The position numbers and the translations under genes are program-made. From Bacteroidales bacterium (GTDB lineage: Bacteria; Bacteroidota; Bacteroidia; Bacteroidales; WCHB1-69), in NCBI GenBank assembly GCA_017540505.1, contig JAFYAW010000030.1:124001-188000 (forward strand): a DNA stretch of 64,000 bases, in the 5' to 3' direction. Below are positions 31,299 through 39,715 of this stretch, one piece after another. Below the pieces are notes generated by a model. That model did not search any database and was not told the origin of the DNA. It saw only the letters and a program-made list of their open reading frames with translations. Every line of letters starts with the position of its first letter. Position 1 is the first letter of the stretch.

Positions 31299-31907
31299 TC
31301 ATTCGTTTTGGCCCGTCGTCTTCATCGCCCCTAAACAGTGAATCCTGACTACTCTGTTGCTGTCGGTTTCGGCGATGTGGCGCAACAAATCCAAGTAGGG
31401 TTCCACAAACTCCGGCCGGCGCTTGCCGAGGACGCGGAACATTTCTGGGGCCTCCATCCGAACACGATCGTCGCAGTCGTGCAAGAGTTCTGCAAACAAC
31501 GGCAGGTAGTCTTTATACGGGTCGGGCGTGTTGGTGGCGATGTTCTCCGATGCCCAGATGAAGGCCAGCCGGACGCTCGCCTCTTCGTCGTGGGCGAAAC
31601 GGAATAGGCCAACCCAATACGGCTCAATGGACGAATAGCAGCCCCGCCCGATTCTGCCGAGGGCATTCACGGCACGCTCCCGCAGAAGCGGCTCTGCACT
31701 ATCGCAAAAAGCGGCAATCTCGGGAACAGTGCCCTTGATGGGAAACGGGAACTTCAGTCCCATCTCACCTAACAACCACAGCGTTTTTGCCTTGATTTTG
31801 GTGGATTCCGACGACAGCAGCGAAGCAACGAATGGGATGTTTTCCTCCCATTGGTCTTTGCTTTTGGTCAGGGTGCCGAGGTTTTTGTAAAGTTCGGGGT
31901 CGGTCAT
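31299..31907 (-). CDS. HEAT-repeat-like protein
   Basis: 202 residues without signal peptide. Pairs of helices repeat with a period near 38 residues: SLLSSESTKIKAKTLWLLGEMG, SAEPLLRERAVNALGRIG, HDEEASVRLAFIWASENI, HDCDDRVRMEAPEMFRVLG and AETDSNRVVRIHCLGAM. The Asp-x-x-[VI]-R / A-x-x-A-L-G pattern is the HEAT/PBS-lyase type, giving a superhelical protein-binding scaffold. Partners are unknown. It lies 6 nt downstream of the lipoprotein gene at 31914, so it is probably in an operon with it, though the two proteins should be in different compartments. Confidence 0.8.
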   Translation of the reverse strand: MTDPELYKNLGTLTKSKDQWEENIPFVASLLSSESTKIKAKTLWLLGEMGLKFPFPIKGTVPEIAAFCDSAEPLLRERAVNALGRIGRGCYSSIEPYWVGLFRFAHDEEASVRLAFIWASENIATNTPDPYKDYLPLFAELLHDCDDRVRMEAPEMFRVLGKRRPEFVEPYLDLLRHIAETDSNRVVRIHCLGAMKTTGQNE

Positions 31908-31913
31908 AAAAGT

Positions 31914-32405
31914 TTACTGTTTAACCCGCTTTAATGTCAATATGTTTACCATCGTGCCGCCTTTGATTGAATCAACAGATGTGAGTACAAGTTTGTCTTG
32001 CGAAAGGGATTCAATTACAAACCAGGGATTTATTCCAAGCTCGTTGTCCTCTCTCAACATAAGACTGTCGTTTCTCAAGAAATAGCTGTATTGCATTGTG
32101 GTCGAATCACCATCAGCATATCCAGTTTCGTAATAAAATCCATTGTCATCGATACGCCATAGGAATTTAGGAGTAACGCTTTCGGTTACTTCTTTACCAG
32201 AAATGGTCTTTGTTCTATTCAATTGTACGGCTTTCCATTCGCCAAGAAGCATTAACTGCCAATCGTATTCAAAACCTCCATGGCAAGCCACACTGTCGTT
32301 GAACTCGTTTTCAAAAACGGTGTCGTTGTCCCGCGCTCCACTCTTGCAGGCGGTCATCATTGTTAGGGCGAGTACCACTGCACATATAATTACTGTTTTC
32401 TTCAT
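31914..32405 (-). CDS. Lipocalin-like lipoprotein
   Basis: 163 residues. MKKTVIICAVVLALTMMTAC is a lipoprotein signal with Cys at 20. The mature part has LLGEWKAVQLNRTKTISGKE near residue 52 and then alternating strands (KFLWRIDDNGFYYETGYADG, KLVLTSVDSI), the style of small lipocalin-like domains in Bacteroidota lipoproteins, which open with a LxGxW motif. No ligand is evident. It is probably co-transcribed with the HEAT-repeat gene 6 nt away. Confidence 0.75.
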   Translation of the reverse strand: MKKTVIICAVVLALTMMTACKSGARDNDTVFENEFNDSVACHGGFEYDWQLMLLGEWKAVQLNRTKTISGKEVTESVTPKFLWRIDDNGFYYETGYADGDSTTMQYSYFLRNDSLMLREDNELGINPWFVIESLSQDKLVLTSVDSIKGGTMVNILTLKRVKQ

Positions 32406-32447
32406 GTTTTCTTTACCTATATGTACAATTGAAAACTATATTTTGTC

Positions 32448-33497
32448 TTACACGCCTATCATTCTGTAGCTCCGATTCCTGTTCCCGCCACGGGACTCAA
32501 TATAACCGAATCCAGTGAGCTGGCGCAAGTAACGTTTGGCGGTGGTGGAAGTGAAGCCGAAATGCTGCACTATGGCTTCGGTGGTAAACTCCTCTTTATC
32601 GGCCACAAAAACCATTATATCGGCCAGTTTCTCGGCCAAAGAGGGTTTTATCGACCATTTATCGAGCATTTTCTGCTTCAGAGTGGTTTTATCGACCATT
32701 TTTTCGGAGGTAGAGTTGAGATATTGGTCGATATCTGTCTGCAGGTGTTGCGCGTACAGATGGGCCATACAGTTTTGGAAGATGGCTATGTCCTCCGCTT
32801 CGCGGGTGTCGATAAGTGCCTGGATGTAGGCGGCTTTGTCCTCTATCAGCACTTTGGTGGGCAGTACACCGAACTCCCACTGCAGCAAGTTCATCAGCAG
32901 GCGACAGGTTCGCCCGTTGCCATCAGCCCACGGGTGGATGGTCACCAGCTCGTAGTGAGCCCAGAAACTGAGGTCGTAAACGGCGCACACATCCGTAGGG
33001 TCAATCGCTTTGCGGCGTCTATTCAACTCATCGCAAAAGGTCGCCAAACGTTCCGGCACCCTGAGATAGGACATATACGATTTCCCGCCAGGACCGGCAC
33101 TGACGTTCAATTTGCGCAACTCGCCCTTGGCGGCGGAAAAATTGCCACCCATAACGCTATACTCGCTTCCAGTGCGGGCCATCACCTTCGAAGCCAGCGT
33201 GATGAGCCACTCAACGGTGATAGGCTCGTGCCGCTTAATCCACTCGCGACCATAGTCGTAGGCATCCTTGAGGTCAAGGTTCATCAGCTGCTCCAACATC
33301 GTGCGCTTGCTGGAGGTTATACCCTCGTCGAAGAGCAGCTGCGCCTCCACCTCAGTCACCGTACTGCCCTCAATGGCAGTGGAATGCACAATGATGGAGT
33401 ACAGATAGAACTTGTCGTAGTCTATCTGCGAGGAGATGCCTAACTCGCGATGGCGGTCAAGCAGTTGCAGCAGTATGTCCCTGTTCTCATTCGTCAT
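32448..33497 (-). CDS. Fic-family protein with N-terminal inhibitory helix and C-terminal winged helix
   Basis: 349 residues. Fic proteins transfer AMP (or other groups) from nucleotides to target hydroxyls. The catalytic motif HPWADGNGRTCR near residue 180 matches HPFx[D/E]GNGRxxR with Trp for Phe. HSTAIEGSTV near residue 40 contains (S/T)xxxE(G/N), the autoinhibitory alpha-helix of class II Fic enzymes, so activity is probably latent. The C-terminal ~80 residues (LADIMVFVADKEEFTTEAIVQHFGFTSTTAKRYLRQL, in part) form a winged helix, so it may regulate DNA or its own gene. A -7 box (TATCTTTG, minus) is at 33517-33524. Confidence 0.9.
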   Translation of the reverse strand: MTNENRDILLQLLDRHRELGISSQIDYDKFYLYSIIVHSTAIEGSTVTEVEAQLLFDEGITSSKRTMLEQLMNLDLKDAYDYGREWIKRHEPITVEWLITLASKVMARTGSEYSVMGGNFSAAKGELRKLNVSAGPGGKSYMSYLRVPERLATFCDELNRRRKAIDPTDVCAVYDLSFWAHYELVTIHPWADGNGRTCRLLMNLLQWEFGVLPTKVLIEDKAAYIQALIDTREAEDIAIFQNCMAHLYAQHLQTDIDQYLNSTSEKMVDKTTLKQKMLDKWSIKPSLAEKLADIMVFVADKEEFTTEAIVQHFGFTSTTAKRYLRQLTGFGYIESRGGNRNRSYRMIGV

Positions 33498-33516
33498 TAT
33501 GATGTCAATTTTTCGG

Positions 33517-33524
33517 CAAAGATA
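33517..33524 (-). promoter_or_regulatory. -7 box of the Fic gene
   Basis: TATCTTTG on the minus strand, 20 nt before the start codon at 33497. Confidence 0.55.
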
Positions 33525-33548
33525 CCATTTTTTACAAAATGCGTTCTC

Positions 33549-34226
33549 CTATTGCAACAGCTTTTGTATCTGTTTCTCCGTGGCAATAGGCAGGATAGAA
33601 CGCAAATGCTTGGTCATGCGCGCCCACGACTCTTCGGGAGTGCGGTTTGTCAGGCATGCCTCTTTGCCATATAGCCGCTCGGGCGTGCTCAGCAGCGACC
33701 ACCCCCAACCGTATTTGTTCCCATGCTTGTCGCGGGGATAGACGAAGTCCTCCGTGACGATATACGAAGCCATCTGCAGGCGTGTGACGTATCCATCGAA
33801 ACGGCTGCGCATCTTCGGGCCGTCGAAGCCGCATAGGGCGCGCAACTCGCGGGTGACGAGGCTACCCTGTACGGTGAGAGCGTGCAAGATGGCCTCTTCA
33901 ATGCTTCCCACCTCAGGATTGGGATGCCGGCTGCGCCGGTAGTTGCAGAATTCGGGCCACCATTCGCGACTGATGAACCCAGCCTTGCCGGCGAAGAATT
34001 TGCCATAGACGTGGCCGCCTTCGGTGATGACCTCGCCCTTCCACTTCCACAGCGGCCAGTCCCATCCGCCGTCCTCAAGCACCACATAACGGCAGTTCTC
34101 ATCCACCAACTCCTCGGCGGAAAAACCAACGATGCCACTGTCTAACAGGGGCAGGAAACCGATGCGGTCGATCAACTCCATCAGTTCCACGCTGTTGTGG
34201 ATTTCCATTTTGTAGATATTGTCCAT
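33549..34226 (-). CDS. Winged-helix-like protein, possibly AlkZ-related
   Basis: 225 residues (an internal Met at residue 7 could be the true start). GFSAEELVDENCRYVVLEDGGWDWPLWKWKG, then GHVYGKFFAGKAGFISREWWPEF, a helical stretch EEAILHALTVQGSLVTRELRALCGFDGPKMRSRFDGYVTRLQMASYIV and YGWGWSLLSTPERLYG. The last part resembles the winged-helix segments of AlkZ-like DNA glycosylase families in which a Q-x-Q or R-x-D loop acts on DNA. That link is tentative: no catalytic motif is confirmed. A TACTTTTG box (minus, 34322-34329) implies a ~90-nt leader. Confidence 0.6.
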   Translation of the reverse strand: MDNIYKMEIHNSVELMELIDRIGFLPLLDSGIVGFSAEELVDENCRYVVLEDGGWDWPLWKWKGEVITEGGHVYGKFFAGKAGFISREWWPEFCNYRRSRHPNPEVGSIEEAILHALTVQGSLVTRELRALCGFDGPKMRSRFDGYVTRLQMASYIVTEDFVYPRDKHGNKYGWGWSLLSTPERLYGKEACLTNRTPEESWARMTKHLRSILPIATEKQIQKLLQ

Positions 34227-34391
34227 ACTGTTTATATTATTCCTTTTTGTATGCCGTATGCCGCTTTTTCAATCCCTCTTATATCAACACCTTTTGTCTG
34301 TTAACGTGTTGTTTTGCCTTGCAAAAGTACATATAATTTCGGAATCCTAATTCATTCCTAGAAACATCACAAATCTTTCATGAAAATGTCG

Positions 34392-34399
34392 TAATTTTG
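34392..34399 (+). promoter_or_regulatory. -7 box of the C10 protease gene
   Basis: TAATTTTG matches TAnnTTTG, 43 nt before the ATG at 34443. A GTG at 34419 is in frame but would give only a ~15-nt leader and an unusual signal peptide start. Confidence 0.5.
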
Positions 34400-34442
34400 C
34401 GGCATCATTCGAATTTGAGTGGAATTTTTAAATTTACGGCAA

Positions 34443-35552
34443 ATGAATGCACAATCTTCCTGGCGTGTTTTGAGCATAACGATTGTTTGTTCCATAATGT
34501 TTTCTTTGGGCCCTGTAAGCGGATGGACGCAAAATACCTTCATTAAGGCGGTGGAGACTCCGGATGCGTCCACTCCGAAGGTTCGAGGAGAATGGTTGCT
34601 CACCTCGCACTGGACACAGAATTATCCGTATAATTCCCTTTGTCCAAGAGACCCCCTGAATAACTATTCCAGCAGTTATGCCGGATGCCCTGCTGTCGCG
34701 ATGGGGCAGATTATCAACTATTTGCGCACAACCCAGAATACGCGCTTTTCCGATAGCGATGATTATGCACATCACTACGCAGGACGCAACTACGATATTG
34801 ATGACGACTGGGAAACCCTGCAATTCCCGTCGTTTTCGCAGTTGAACGAGCTGTTGGATTCCGTGGATGCCACGTTCCTGCGCGGCGAGGATCTTCCCGA
34901 CCGGCTGGCCGCCGCCCTGATTTTCGCTTGTGGCACGGCCTGCACACAGGTTTACACTTCGCAAAGTTCCGGCACCTTCGCAGTGGATCAGGCGTTCGCG
35001 GCCTACCAGCGATTTGGCTTTGCGGACTGCCAACTCTTTCGCGAAGCCGATTCCGCCATGTACGCCACTCTGATTTCCAATCTGCAAGCCGGTTATCCCG
35101 CTCATTTGGCCGTTGAAAATCCCGAAGGTACGGTCGGACACAACGTCGTGGTGGATGGATATCGCGAAACGGATGGCAAGTTCCACATCAACTTCGGATA
35201 TGGCAACTCCCTGGACGACTGGTACGATATCCCTGATGCCAACTTCTATTACGGATTGACCAAGTTGGAAGGCATTATTTTGAATATTATACCGTCATCC
35301 TCATCGGCTGTTCGGGAGCCCTCCCTACAACACTCCTTGGTGGTTTATCCGAATCCGGTTTCCGATGTTCTCTATATGAAGAACCTTCCCAACAAACAGG
35401 TGGAGTATTCCATTTTCAATGTTTTGGGGCAAAGGTTGGTTTCCGGAACCTCTTCCGGATCCATTTCTGTTTCAGAATTGGGAGAAGGACTCTATTTTTT
35501 GCATATAAAGAGTGAAAATTACCGAAAAACAATAAAATTCATTGTAAAATAA
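34443..35552 (+). CDS. Secreted C10-family (streptopain-like) cysteine protease with T9SS sorting domain
   Basis: 369 residues from the ATG at 34443. A signal peptide ends near GWTQ. The mature part begins LLTSHWTQNYPYNSLCP, the family's opening, then YAGCPAVAMGQIINYLR with the catalytic Cys (usually tGCvAtAmAQ), and GHNVVVDGYRE with the catalytic His, then HINFGYGNSLDDWY. The C-terminal ~80 residues (LVVYPNPVSDVLYMK... GLYFLHIKS...KTIKFIVK) are a T9SS sorting domain. C10 members include SpeB and interpain A. There is no long inhibitory propeptide of the SpeB type, so activity control may differ. Confidence 0.88.
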   Translation: MNAQSSWRVLSITIVCSIMFSLGPVSGWTQNTFIKAVETPDASTPKVRGEWLLTSHWTQNYPYNSLCPRDPLNNYSSSYAGCPAVAMGQIINYLRTTQNTRFSDSDDYAHHYAGRNYDIDDDWETLQFPSFSQLNELLDSVDATFLRGEDLPDRLAAALIFACGTACTQVYTSQSSGTFAVDQAFAAYQRFGFADCQLFREADSAMYATLISNLQAGYPAHLAVENPEGTVGHNVVVDGYRETDGKFHINFGYGNSLDDWYDIPDANFYYGLTKLEGIILNIIPSSSSAVREPSLQHSLVVYPNPVSDVLYMKNLPNKQVEYSIFNVLGQRLVSGTSSGSISVSELGEGLYFLHIKSENYRKTIKFIVK

Positions 35553-35614
35553 AGAATGTTTCTGTAGTTACATCAATCTGACCTTTTTGAACAATAAAGA
35601 ATCCATCATATAAT

Positions 35615-35641
35615 GCTCCGTCTCTGGGCGGGGCTTTTTTG
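35615..35641 (+). terminator. Terminator after the C10 protease
   Basis: GCTCCGTC pairs (with two G-U pairs) with GGCGGGGC across TCTG and is followed by six T. Confidence 0.75.
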
Positions 35642-35672
35642 TTTTCATACAATATGTGAAATCATTTTTTCT

Positions 35673-35680
35673 TACCTTTG
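35673..35680 (+). promoter_or_regulatory. -7 box of the S9 peptidase gene
   Basis: TACCTTTG, 36 nt before the ATG at 35716. Confidence 0.6.
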
Positions 35681-35715
35681 CACATTCCTTTCGAGAATTA
35701 TAAATTTATATACCT

Positions 35716-37824
35716 ATGAAGAAAATTTTTATCGCAATTGCTTTATTGGCAATGATTTGTACCTGTTGTAAAAAACAGGAGCGCTCCGATGCGAAGGTCA
35801 TCGGGAAACCCGAAATCAAGGTGGAGGACGGACGATTCACTCCGGAGGTGATGTGGGCGTTGGGCAAGATGGGCGAAAAGGCCGTCTCGCCCGACGGCAA
35901 GCAGATCGCCTATACAGTCACCTATTATGACATGGAACAGAATAAGGGCAATGCGGACATTTATCTGATGAACTCGGACGGCAGTCATGTGGCGCGCATC
36001 ACGACCACAGAGGCCAGCGAGTTCAACTTGGTGTGGAAGGACGACAACACGCTGCTCTTCTGCCGCGACAACGATATCATCTCCATGGAGATCAAGAACG
36101 GCAAGGAGCAGGTGCTCGCCACATACGAGCGCGGCTTCGAGGGCTTCAAGCTCGCCCCCGACGGCCAGTCCGTCGTCTATATCACCACCAAGCCGGTGGT
36201 GCGTCCCGCACACCTTGAAAAGCTCTATGCGGGCCTTGACAAGACTACCGGACGTATCAACGAGGATCTGATGTACCGCCATTGGGACAATTGGGTGGAT
36301 GAATACCCGCAGATATTCCTCGCCGAGTTTGACGGCAAGAAAATCGACGTGGACAACGCCGTCTGCCTCATTGACAGCACTTTCGAGTGCCCGATGCGCC
36401 CGTGGGGTGGGGTGGAGCAGTACAACTACAGCCCCGACAGCAAGAGCATCGCCTACACGTGCCGCAAAAAGACCGGTGCCGACTACGCACACTCCACCAA
36501 CAGCGACATATTCCTCTATGACATCGCGAAGAAGACAACCCGCAATCTCAGCGAGGGCATCATGGGCTACGATCAGAACCCCGTCTTCAGCCACGACGGC
36601 AAGCGCATTGCCTGGGAGAGCATGGAGCGCGACGGCTACGAGAGCGACAAACTGCGCCTGATGGTCATGGACCTCGCCACCGGCCAGCGCACCGATTTCT
36701 CCGAGGATTTCGACTACAACTTTACCAACATCAGCTGGACGGATGATGACAAGGAGATTGTGGGAGTGGTGAACTATCGCGGCATGGACGAGATTTTCGC
36801 ATGCAATTGCGCGACAAAGCAGTTCCGCCAGATCTCGCACGGTTACCACGATGTGCACGGCTTCGAGCTGGTGAACGGGAAACTCTATGCCGACCAGGTC
36901 TCCATGCAGTATCCCGCCGAGATTTTCGTCTATAACCTGACCGACGACAAGGCCGACGGCAAGAAAATATCCTCCATCAACGATGACGTGCTCTCGCAGG
37001 TGCGCATGGGCAAGGTGGAGGAGCATTGGATCAAAACCGTGGACGGCAAGGAGATGCTCACGTGGCTCATCTATCCGTACGACTACGACAGCACGAAGAT
37101 CTATCCTGCCTTGCTCTACTGCGAGGGCGGACCGCAATCGATGGTGAGCCAGTTCTGGAGCACCCGCTGGAACTTCATGGTGATGAGCGGGGGCGGCTAT
37201 TTCATCATCGCACCCAACCGCCGCGGCACAATAGGTTTCGGCACGGAGTGGTGCGAAGAGATCAGCGGCGACTACGGCGGGCTCTGTATGCAGGACTATA
37301 TGGCTGCCGCCGACTTTTTTACCGACAATGTGAAACAAATTGACAAGGAACGTCTTGGCGCGTGCGGCGCCAGCTTTGGCGGTTACAGCATCTACTGGCT
37401 CGCAGGTCACAACCACGATGTGAAAGGCTATAATGAAGGCCGTCGTTTCAAGGCGTTGCTGGCCCATAACGGCATGTTCAACTTCGAGCAGCAGTACTTG
37501 GAGACCGAAGAACTCTGGTTCGACAACTGGGACATCGGCGGTCCGTATTGGGATTGGAACAACCCGCAGATCAAGAAGAGCTACGCCTGTTCCCCGCACC
37601 TGTTTGTGGACAAGTGGAATACGCCCATCTGCGTCATCCACAGCGAGTTCGACTTCCGCATTGTAGCCTCTGAAGGTATGGCCGCCTATAACGCCGCCAA
37701 GATGCGCGGACTGGAGGCCCGTTACCTCTACTTCCCCGATGAGACTCACTGGGTGTTGAAACCGCAGAACAGCCTCCTATGGCACCGCAACTTCCTCGAC
37801 TGGTTCGACGCACATCTGAAGTAG
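35716..37824 (+). CDS. S9-family prolyl oligopeptidase-type dipeptidyl peptidase
   Basis: 702 residues. The N-terminus MKKIFIAIALLAMICTCC is a lipoprotein-like signal. The first ~400 residues form a beta-propeller with TolB-like WD40 repeats (SPDGKQIAYTVTYYD, SPDSKSIAYTCRKK, SHDGKRIAWESMERD). The C-terminal alpha/beta hydrolase has GACGASFGGYSIYW with the nucleophilic Ser, HSEFDFRI with the Asp and DETHWV with the His. Family knowledge: DPP5-like Bacteroidota enzymes degrade peptides in the periplasm and feed amino acid fermentation. It has its own promoter and no operon partner except the TonB-C gene 12 nt downstream. Confidence 0.9.
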   Translation: MKKIFIAIALLAMICTCCKKQERSDAKVIGKPEIKVEDGRFTPEVMWALGKMGEKAVSPDGKQIAYTVTYYDMEQNKGNADIYLMNSDGSHVARITTTEASEFNLVWKDDNTLLFCRDNDIISMEIKNGKEQVLATYERGFEGFKLAPDGQSVVYITTKPVVRPAHLEKLYAGLDKTTGRINEDLMYRHWDNWVDEYPQIFLAEFDGKKIDVDNAVCLIDSTFECPMRPWGGVEQYNYSPDSKSIAYTCRKKTGADYAHSTNSDIFLYDIAKKTTRNLSEGIMGYDQNPVFSHDGKRIAWESMERDGYESDKLRLMVMDLATGQRTDFSEDFDYNFTNISWTDDDKEIVGVVNYRGMDEIFACNCATKQFRQISHGYHDVHGFELVNGKLYADQVSMQYPAEIFVYNLTDDKADGKKISSINDDVLSQVRMGKVEEHWIKTVDGKEMLTWLIYPYDYDSTKIYPALLYCEGGPQSMVSQFWSTRWNFMVMSGGGYFIIAPNRRGTIGFGTEWCEEISGDYGGLCMQDYMAAADFFTDNVKQIDKERLGACGASFGGYSIYWLAGHNHDVKGYNEGRRFKALLAHNGMFNFEQQYLETEELWFDNWDIGGPYWDWNNPQIKKSYACSPHLFVDKWNTPICVIHSEFDFRIVASEGMAAYNAAKMRGLEARYLYFPDETHWVLKPQNSLLWHRNFLDWFDAHLK

Positions 37825-37836
37825 AAGGGTTGCGTT

Positions 37837-38274
37837 ATGGAGGATAAGAAGAAAAAAAAGCATTTTCTGGAGAAGCCCCAGTATCCTGGCGGGCAGAAGG
37901 CCTTGCGCGAGTTTGTGAATGCGCATCTGCAATACCCGGAAGACGCAATGCAGCAGCGTATTGAAGGCGTGGTGACCGTGGCTTACATGGTCAGCGACGA
38001 TGGCGAGATTGTGAACCCCACCATCGTCAAGGGACTATGCCCGTCGTGCAATGCGGAGGCCATCCGTATCGTGAACCTGCTGAAATACGGAAAGGCTTTC
38101 AATCGCGGCGTGCGCCTGAAGGTGAACAACAAGATCAACATCCATTTCAAGCTCTCGCCGGCCCCCACGCAGTCCACCATCTCCTACACCGTCCAGCCGG
38201 CCAAGCCGAAGGCCAACGACTCAAAATCCAAGCCGGCATCGTCCGGCTACCAGTATAGCATCGACATATCTTAA
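37837..38274 (+). CDS. Soluble TonB C-terminal-domain protein
   Basis: 145 residues. FLEKPQYPGGQKALREFVNAHLQYPEDAMQQRIEGVVTVAYMVSDDGEIVNPTIVKG is the TonB_C fold pattern (P-x-G...f(l)...YP..A...ieG.V.v.fvv..dG.i....v), in part. There is no N-terminal membrane anchor: the protein starts MEDKKKKKHFLE, so it is not a classical TonB. Bacteroidota have many such stand-alone or peptidase-linked TonB_C proteins of unknown role. It follows the S9 peptidase by 12 nt. The C-terminal ~30 residues are Pro/Ser/Lys-rich. Confidence 0.85.
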   Translation: MEDKKKKKHFLEKPQYPGGQKALREFVNAHLQYPEDAMQQRIEGVVTVAYMVSDDGEIVNPTIVKGLCPSCNAEAIRIVNLLKYGKAFNRGVRLKVNNKINIHFKLSPAPTQSTISYTVQPAKPKANDSKSKPASSGYQYSIDIS

Positions 38275-38310
38275 AGGGTAGGGGCGTCTCTCCCCGAAAC
38301 GCCAATGAAA

Positions 38311-38342
38311 AAGCCCATGCAAACATCTGTTTGTATGGGCTT
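38311..38342. terminator. Bidirectional terminator between TonB-C gene and tRNA-Val
   Basis: AAGCCCATGCAAACA pairs with TGTTTGTATGGGCTT (one G-T pair), 15 bp around a minimal loop. It stands between convergent transcripts: the plus-strand TonB-C gene and the minus-strand tRNA. Confidence 0.75.
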
Positions 38343-38349
38343 CTCTTTG

Positions 38350-38424
38350 TGGGAACTACTAGATTCGAACTAGTGACCCTCTGCTTGTAAGGCAGATGCT
38401 CTAAACCAACTGAGCTAAGCTCCC
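38350..38424 (-). tRNA. trnV: tRNA-Val (anticodon TAC)
   Basis: On the minus strand GGGAGCT pairs with AGTTCCC (one G-U), discriminator A follows, and no CCA is encoded. The D arm has GCTCAGTTGGTTTAGAGC, the anticodon stem TCTGC/GCAGA encloses CTTACAA, giving anticodon TAC, and the T arm has CTAGT TCGAATC TAG with the TTCGA core. All arms fold normally. A -7 box (TATCTTTG, minus) lies at 38442-38449, about 18 nt upstream of the mature 5' end. Confidence 0.95.
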
Positions 38425-38441
38425 CTGCCATTAAGGCGCTG

Positions 38442-38449
38442 CAAAGATA
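38442..38449 (-). promoter_or_regulatory. -7 box of tRNA-Val
   Basis: TATCTTTG on the minus strand just upstream of the tRNA 5' end. Confidence 0.55.
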
Positions 38450-38510
38450 GGATTTTTTTCAAAACCCCCGTCCCCGCATCTGATTTTTTTTCTACTTGAT
38501 TAGTAGTGTG

Positions 38511-39098
38511 TTAGAATTGGAATCCGACGCAAAGGTTTATGAACTGCGGCTTCTTCCCTTCTTTGTTTGTGAAAAAAGTACGCACACCATACTTGTAGTT
38601 GGCACCAATGATAATGGGGCCGAATTTGAAGTCCAAGCCCGCATTGGCGAACAGCATGTTCTGCTCCAAGGTCTTCTTGGAGAAGTCTATGGTGTTGTTG
38701 CTGACACTGACCAGTGGCTGGTAAATGATGCCGGCGTAAGGTTCTATGGCTACCACTCTGCCTAACGGGATATAGCCCATAAGTTTTACGGGAATCATAA
38801 GACTATGCAGTTTTACGGTCTCATTATGAAACACATAGCTTCCGTCAGGGTTTTTACGGCTGAAATCGCCTTTGAAGAAGCTATATCCGAAACCGATTTC
38901 TCCATAGATGAATTTGCCGCCACGGAAGAAGATGTATCCATCCGGATTGATAAGACCGTCCAGCGTGGTGCCGTCATTCGCATAATTGCGTTCCAATGTG
39001 AAGTTGGTTTCGACTTTGAGACCGAACTGACGCCATTTCTGGGCGAAGGCGGTAGTGCATAATACTGTTAAAAGAAGAATGGCCAATAACTTTTTCAT
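38511..39098 (-). CDS. Small outer-membrane beta-barrel protein
   Basis: 195 residues. MKKLLAILLLTVLCTTAFAQ is a signal peptide. The mature part alternates strands and turns: QFGLKVETNFTLERN, FIYGEIGFGYSFFKG, SLMIPVKLMGYIPLG, IEPYAGIIYQPLVSV, LFANAGLDFKFGPIIIGANYKYG and a terminal FINLCVGFQF with final Phe. It resembles the PorT/OmpW-size barrels of Bacteroidota. The substrate or role is unknown. Its start overlaps the end of pth by 4 nt, so it is last in the 41652-38511 transcription unit. Confidence 0.82.
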   Translation of the reverse strand: MKKLLAILLLTVLCTTAFAQKWRQFGLKVETNFTLERNYANDGTTLDGLINPDGYIFFRGGKFIYGEIGFGYSFFKGDFSRKNPDGSYVFHNETVKLHSLMIPVKLMGYIPLGRVVAIEPYAGIIYQPLVSVSNNTIDFSKKTLEQNMLFANAGLDFKFGPIIIGANYKYGVRTFFTNKEGKKPQFINLCVGFQF

Positions 39099-39715
39099 AA
39101 TGTGTCTGCGTTTGGATTCTGATTATGTGATGTTTCGTTTTTTTCAATAGTGTTATACTGGTTCATAGTGCGTTGCAGTCCAGCCGTGGCGAATGAGCGG
39201 ATGGCTTCCACCGCCTGGTTGATGCAGGGTTCGATGCGTTTCAGTTCCTCGGAGGAGAAGCGTCCCAGCACGTAGTCCACCTGGTAGCCTTGGGCGAAAT
39301 CCTTGCCGATGCCGCAGCGCAGGCGCGGGAAGTTGCTGTGCCCTAACTGCTCGATGATGTTAAGCAGTCCGTTGTGCGAACCGCCGCCTCCCTTGGGCTT
39401 TATCTTGAACGTTCCCACGGGCAGGTCCAGATCATCGCACACCACCATGCAGTGGTCGGGCGCGATGTCTTCGGCAGTGAGCCAGTATTTGACCGCCTTG
39501 CCGCTCAGGTTCATGTAAGTGGTGGGCAGGATCATCACCAGGGTGCGACCTTTGTAATTGGCGCGTGCCACGTAGGCCAGTCGATCGGTCTTGAACTCCG
39601 CCCGCAGTGCCTGCGCCAAGGCGTTCACCACTTCGAAGCCGTAGTTGTGCCGCGTGCCGGCATACTGCTGCTCGGCATTGCCCAAGCCCACTATCAGATA
39701 TTTCTTGTCATTCAT
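39095..39715 (-). CDS. pth: Peptidyl-tRNA hydrolase
   Basis: 206 residues. The enzyme releases tRNA from prematurely terminated peptidyl-tRNA. Motifs in order: KYLIVGLGNAEQQYAGTRHNYGF (Asn and catalytic His), PTTYMNLSGKAV, VVCDDLDLPVGTFKIKPKGGGGSHNGLLNI and FPRLRCGIGK, all in the family's positions. The C-terminal tail (EKNETSHNQNPNADTL) is longer than in E. coli. The gene overlaps rsmD by 8 nt upstream and the outer-membrane gene by 4 nt downstream, indicating tight coupling in one unit. Confidence 0.95.
   Translation of the reverse strand: MNDKKYLIVGLGNAEQQYAGTRHNYGFEVVNALAQALRAEFKTDRLAYVARANYKGRTLVMILPTTYMNLSGKAVKYWLTAEDIAPDHCMVVCDDLDLPVGTFKIKPKGGGGSHNGLLNIIEQLGHSNFPRLRCGIGKDFAQGYQVDYVLGRFSSEELKRIEPCINQAVEAIRSFATAGLQRTMNQYNTIEKNETSHNQNPNADTL

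Noticed and set aside
32562..33443. A 293-residue open frame on the plus strand opposite the Fic gene.
   Set aside because: Shadow of the Fic coding strand; no domain or promoter supports it.
35743..37749. A 668-residue open frame on the minus strand opposite the S9 peptidase.
   Set aside because: It is antisense to a gene with clear propeller and catalytic motifs. Its composition (long Val/Ala/Leu/His runs) is what the complement of a GC-biased coding frame gives, and it has no recognisable domain.
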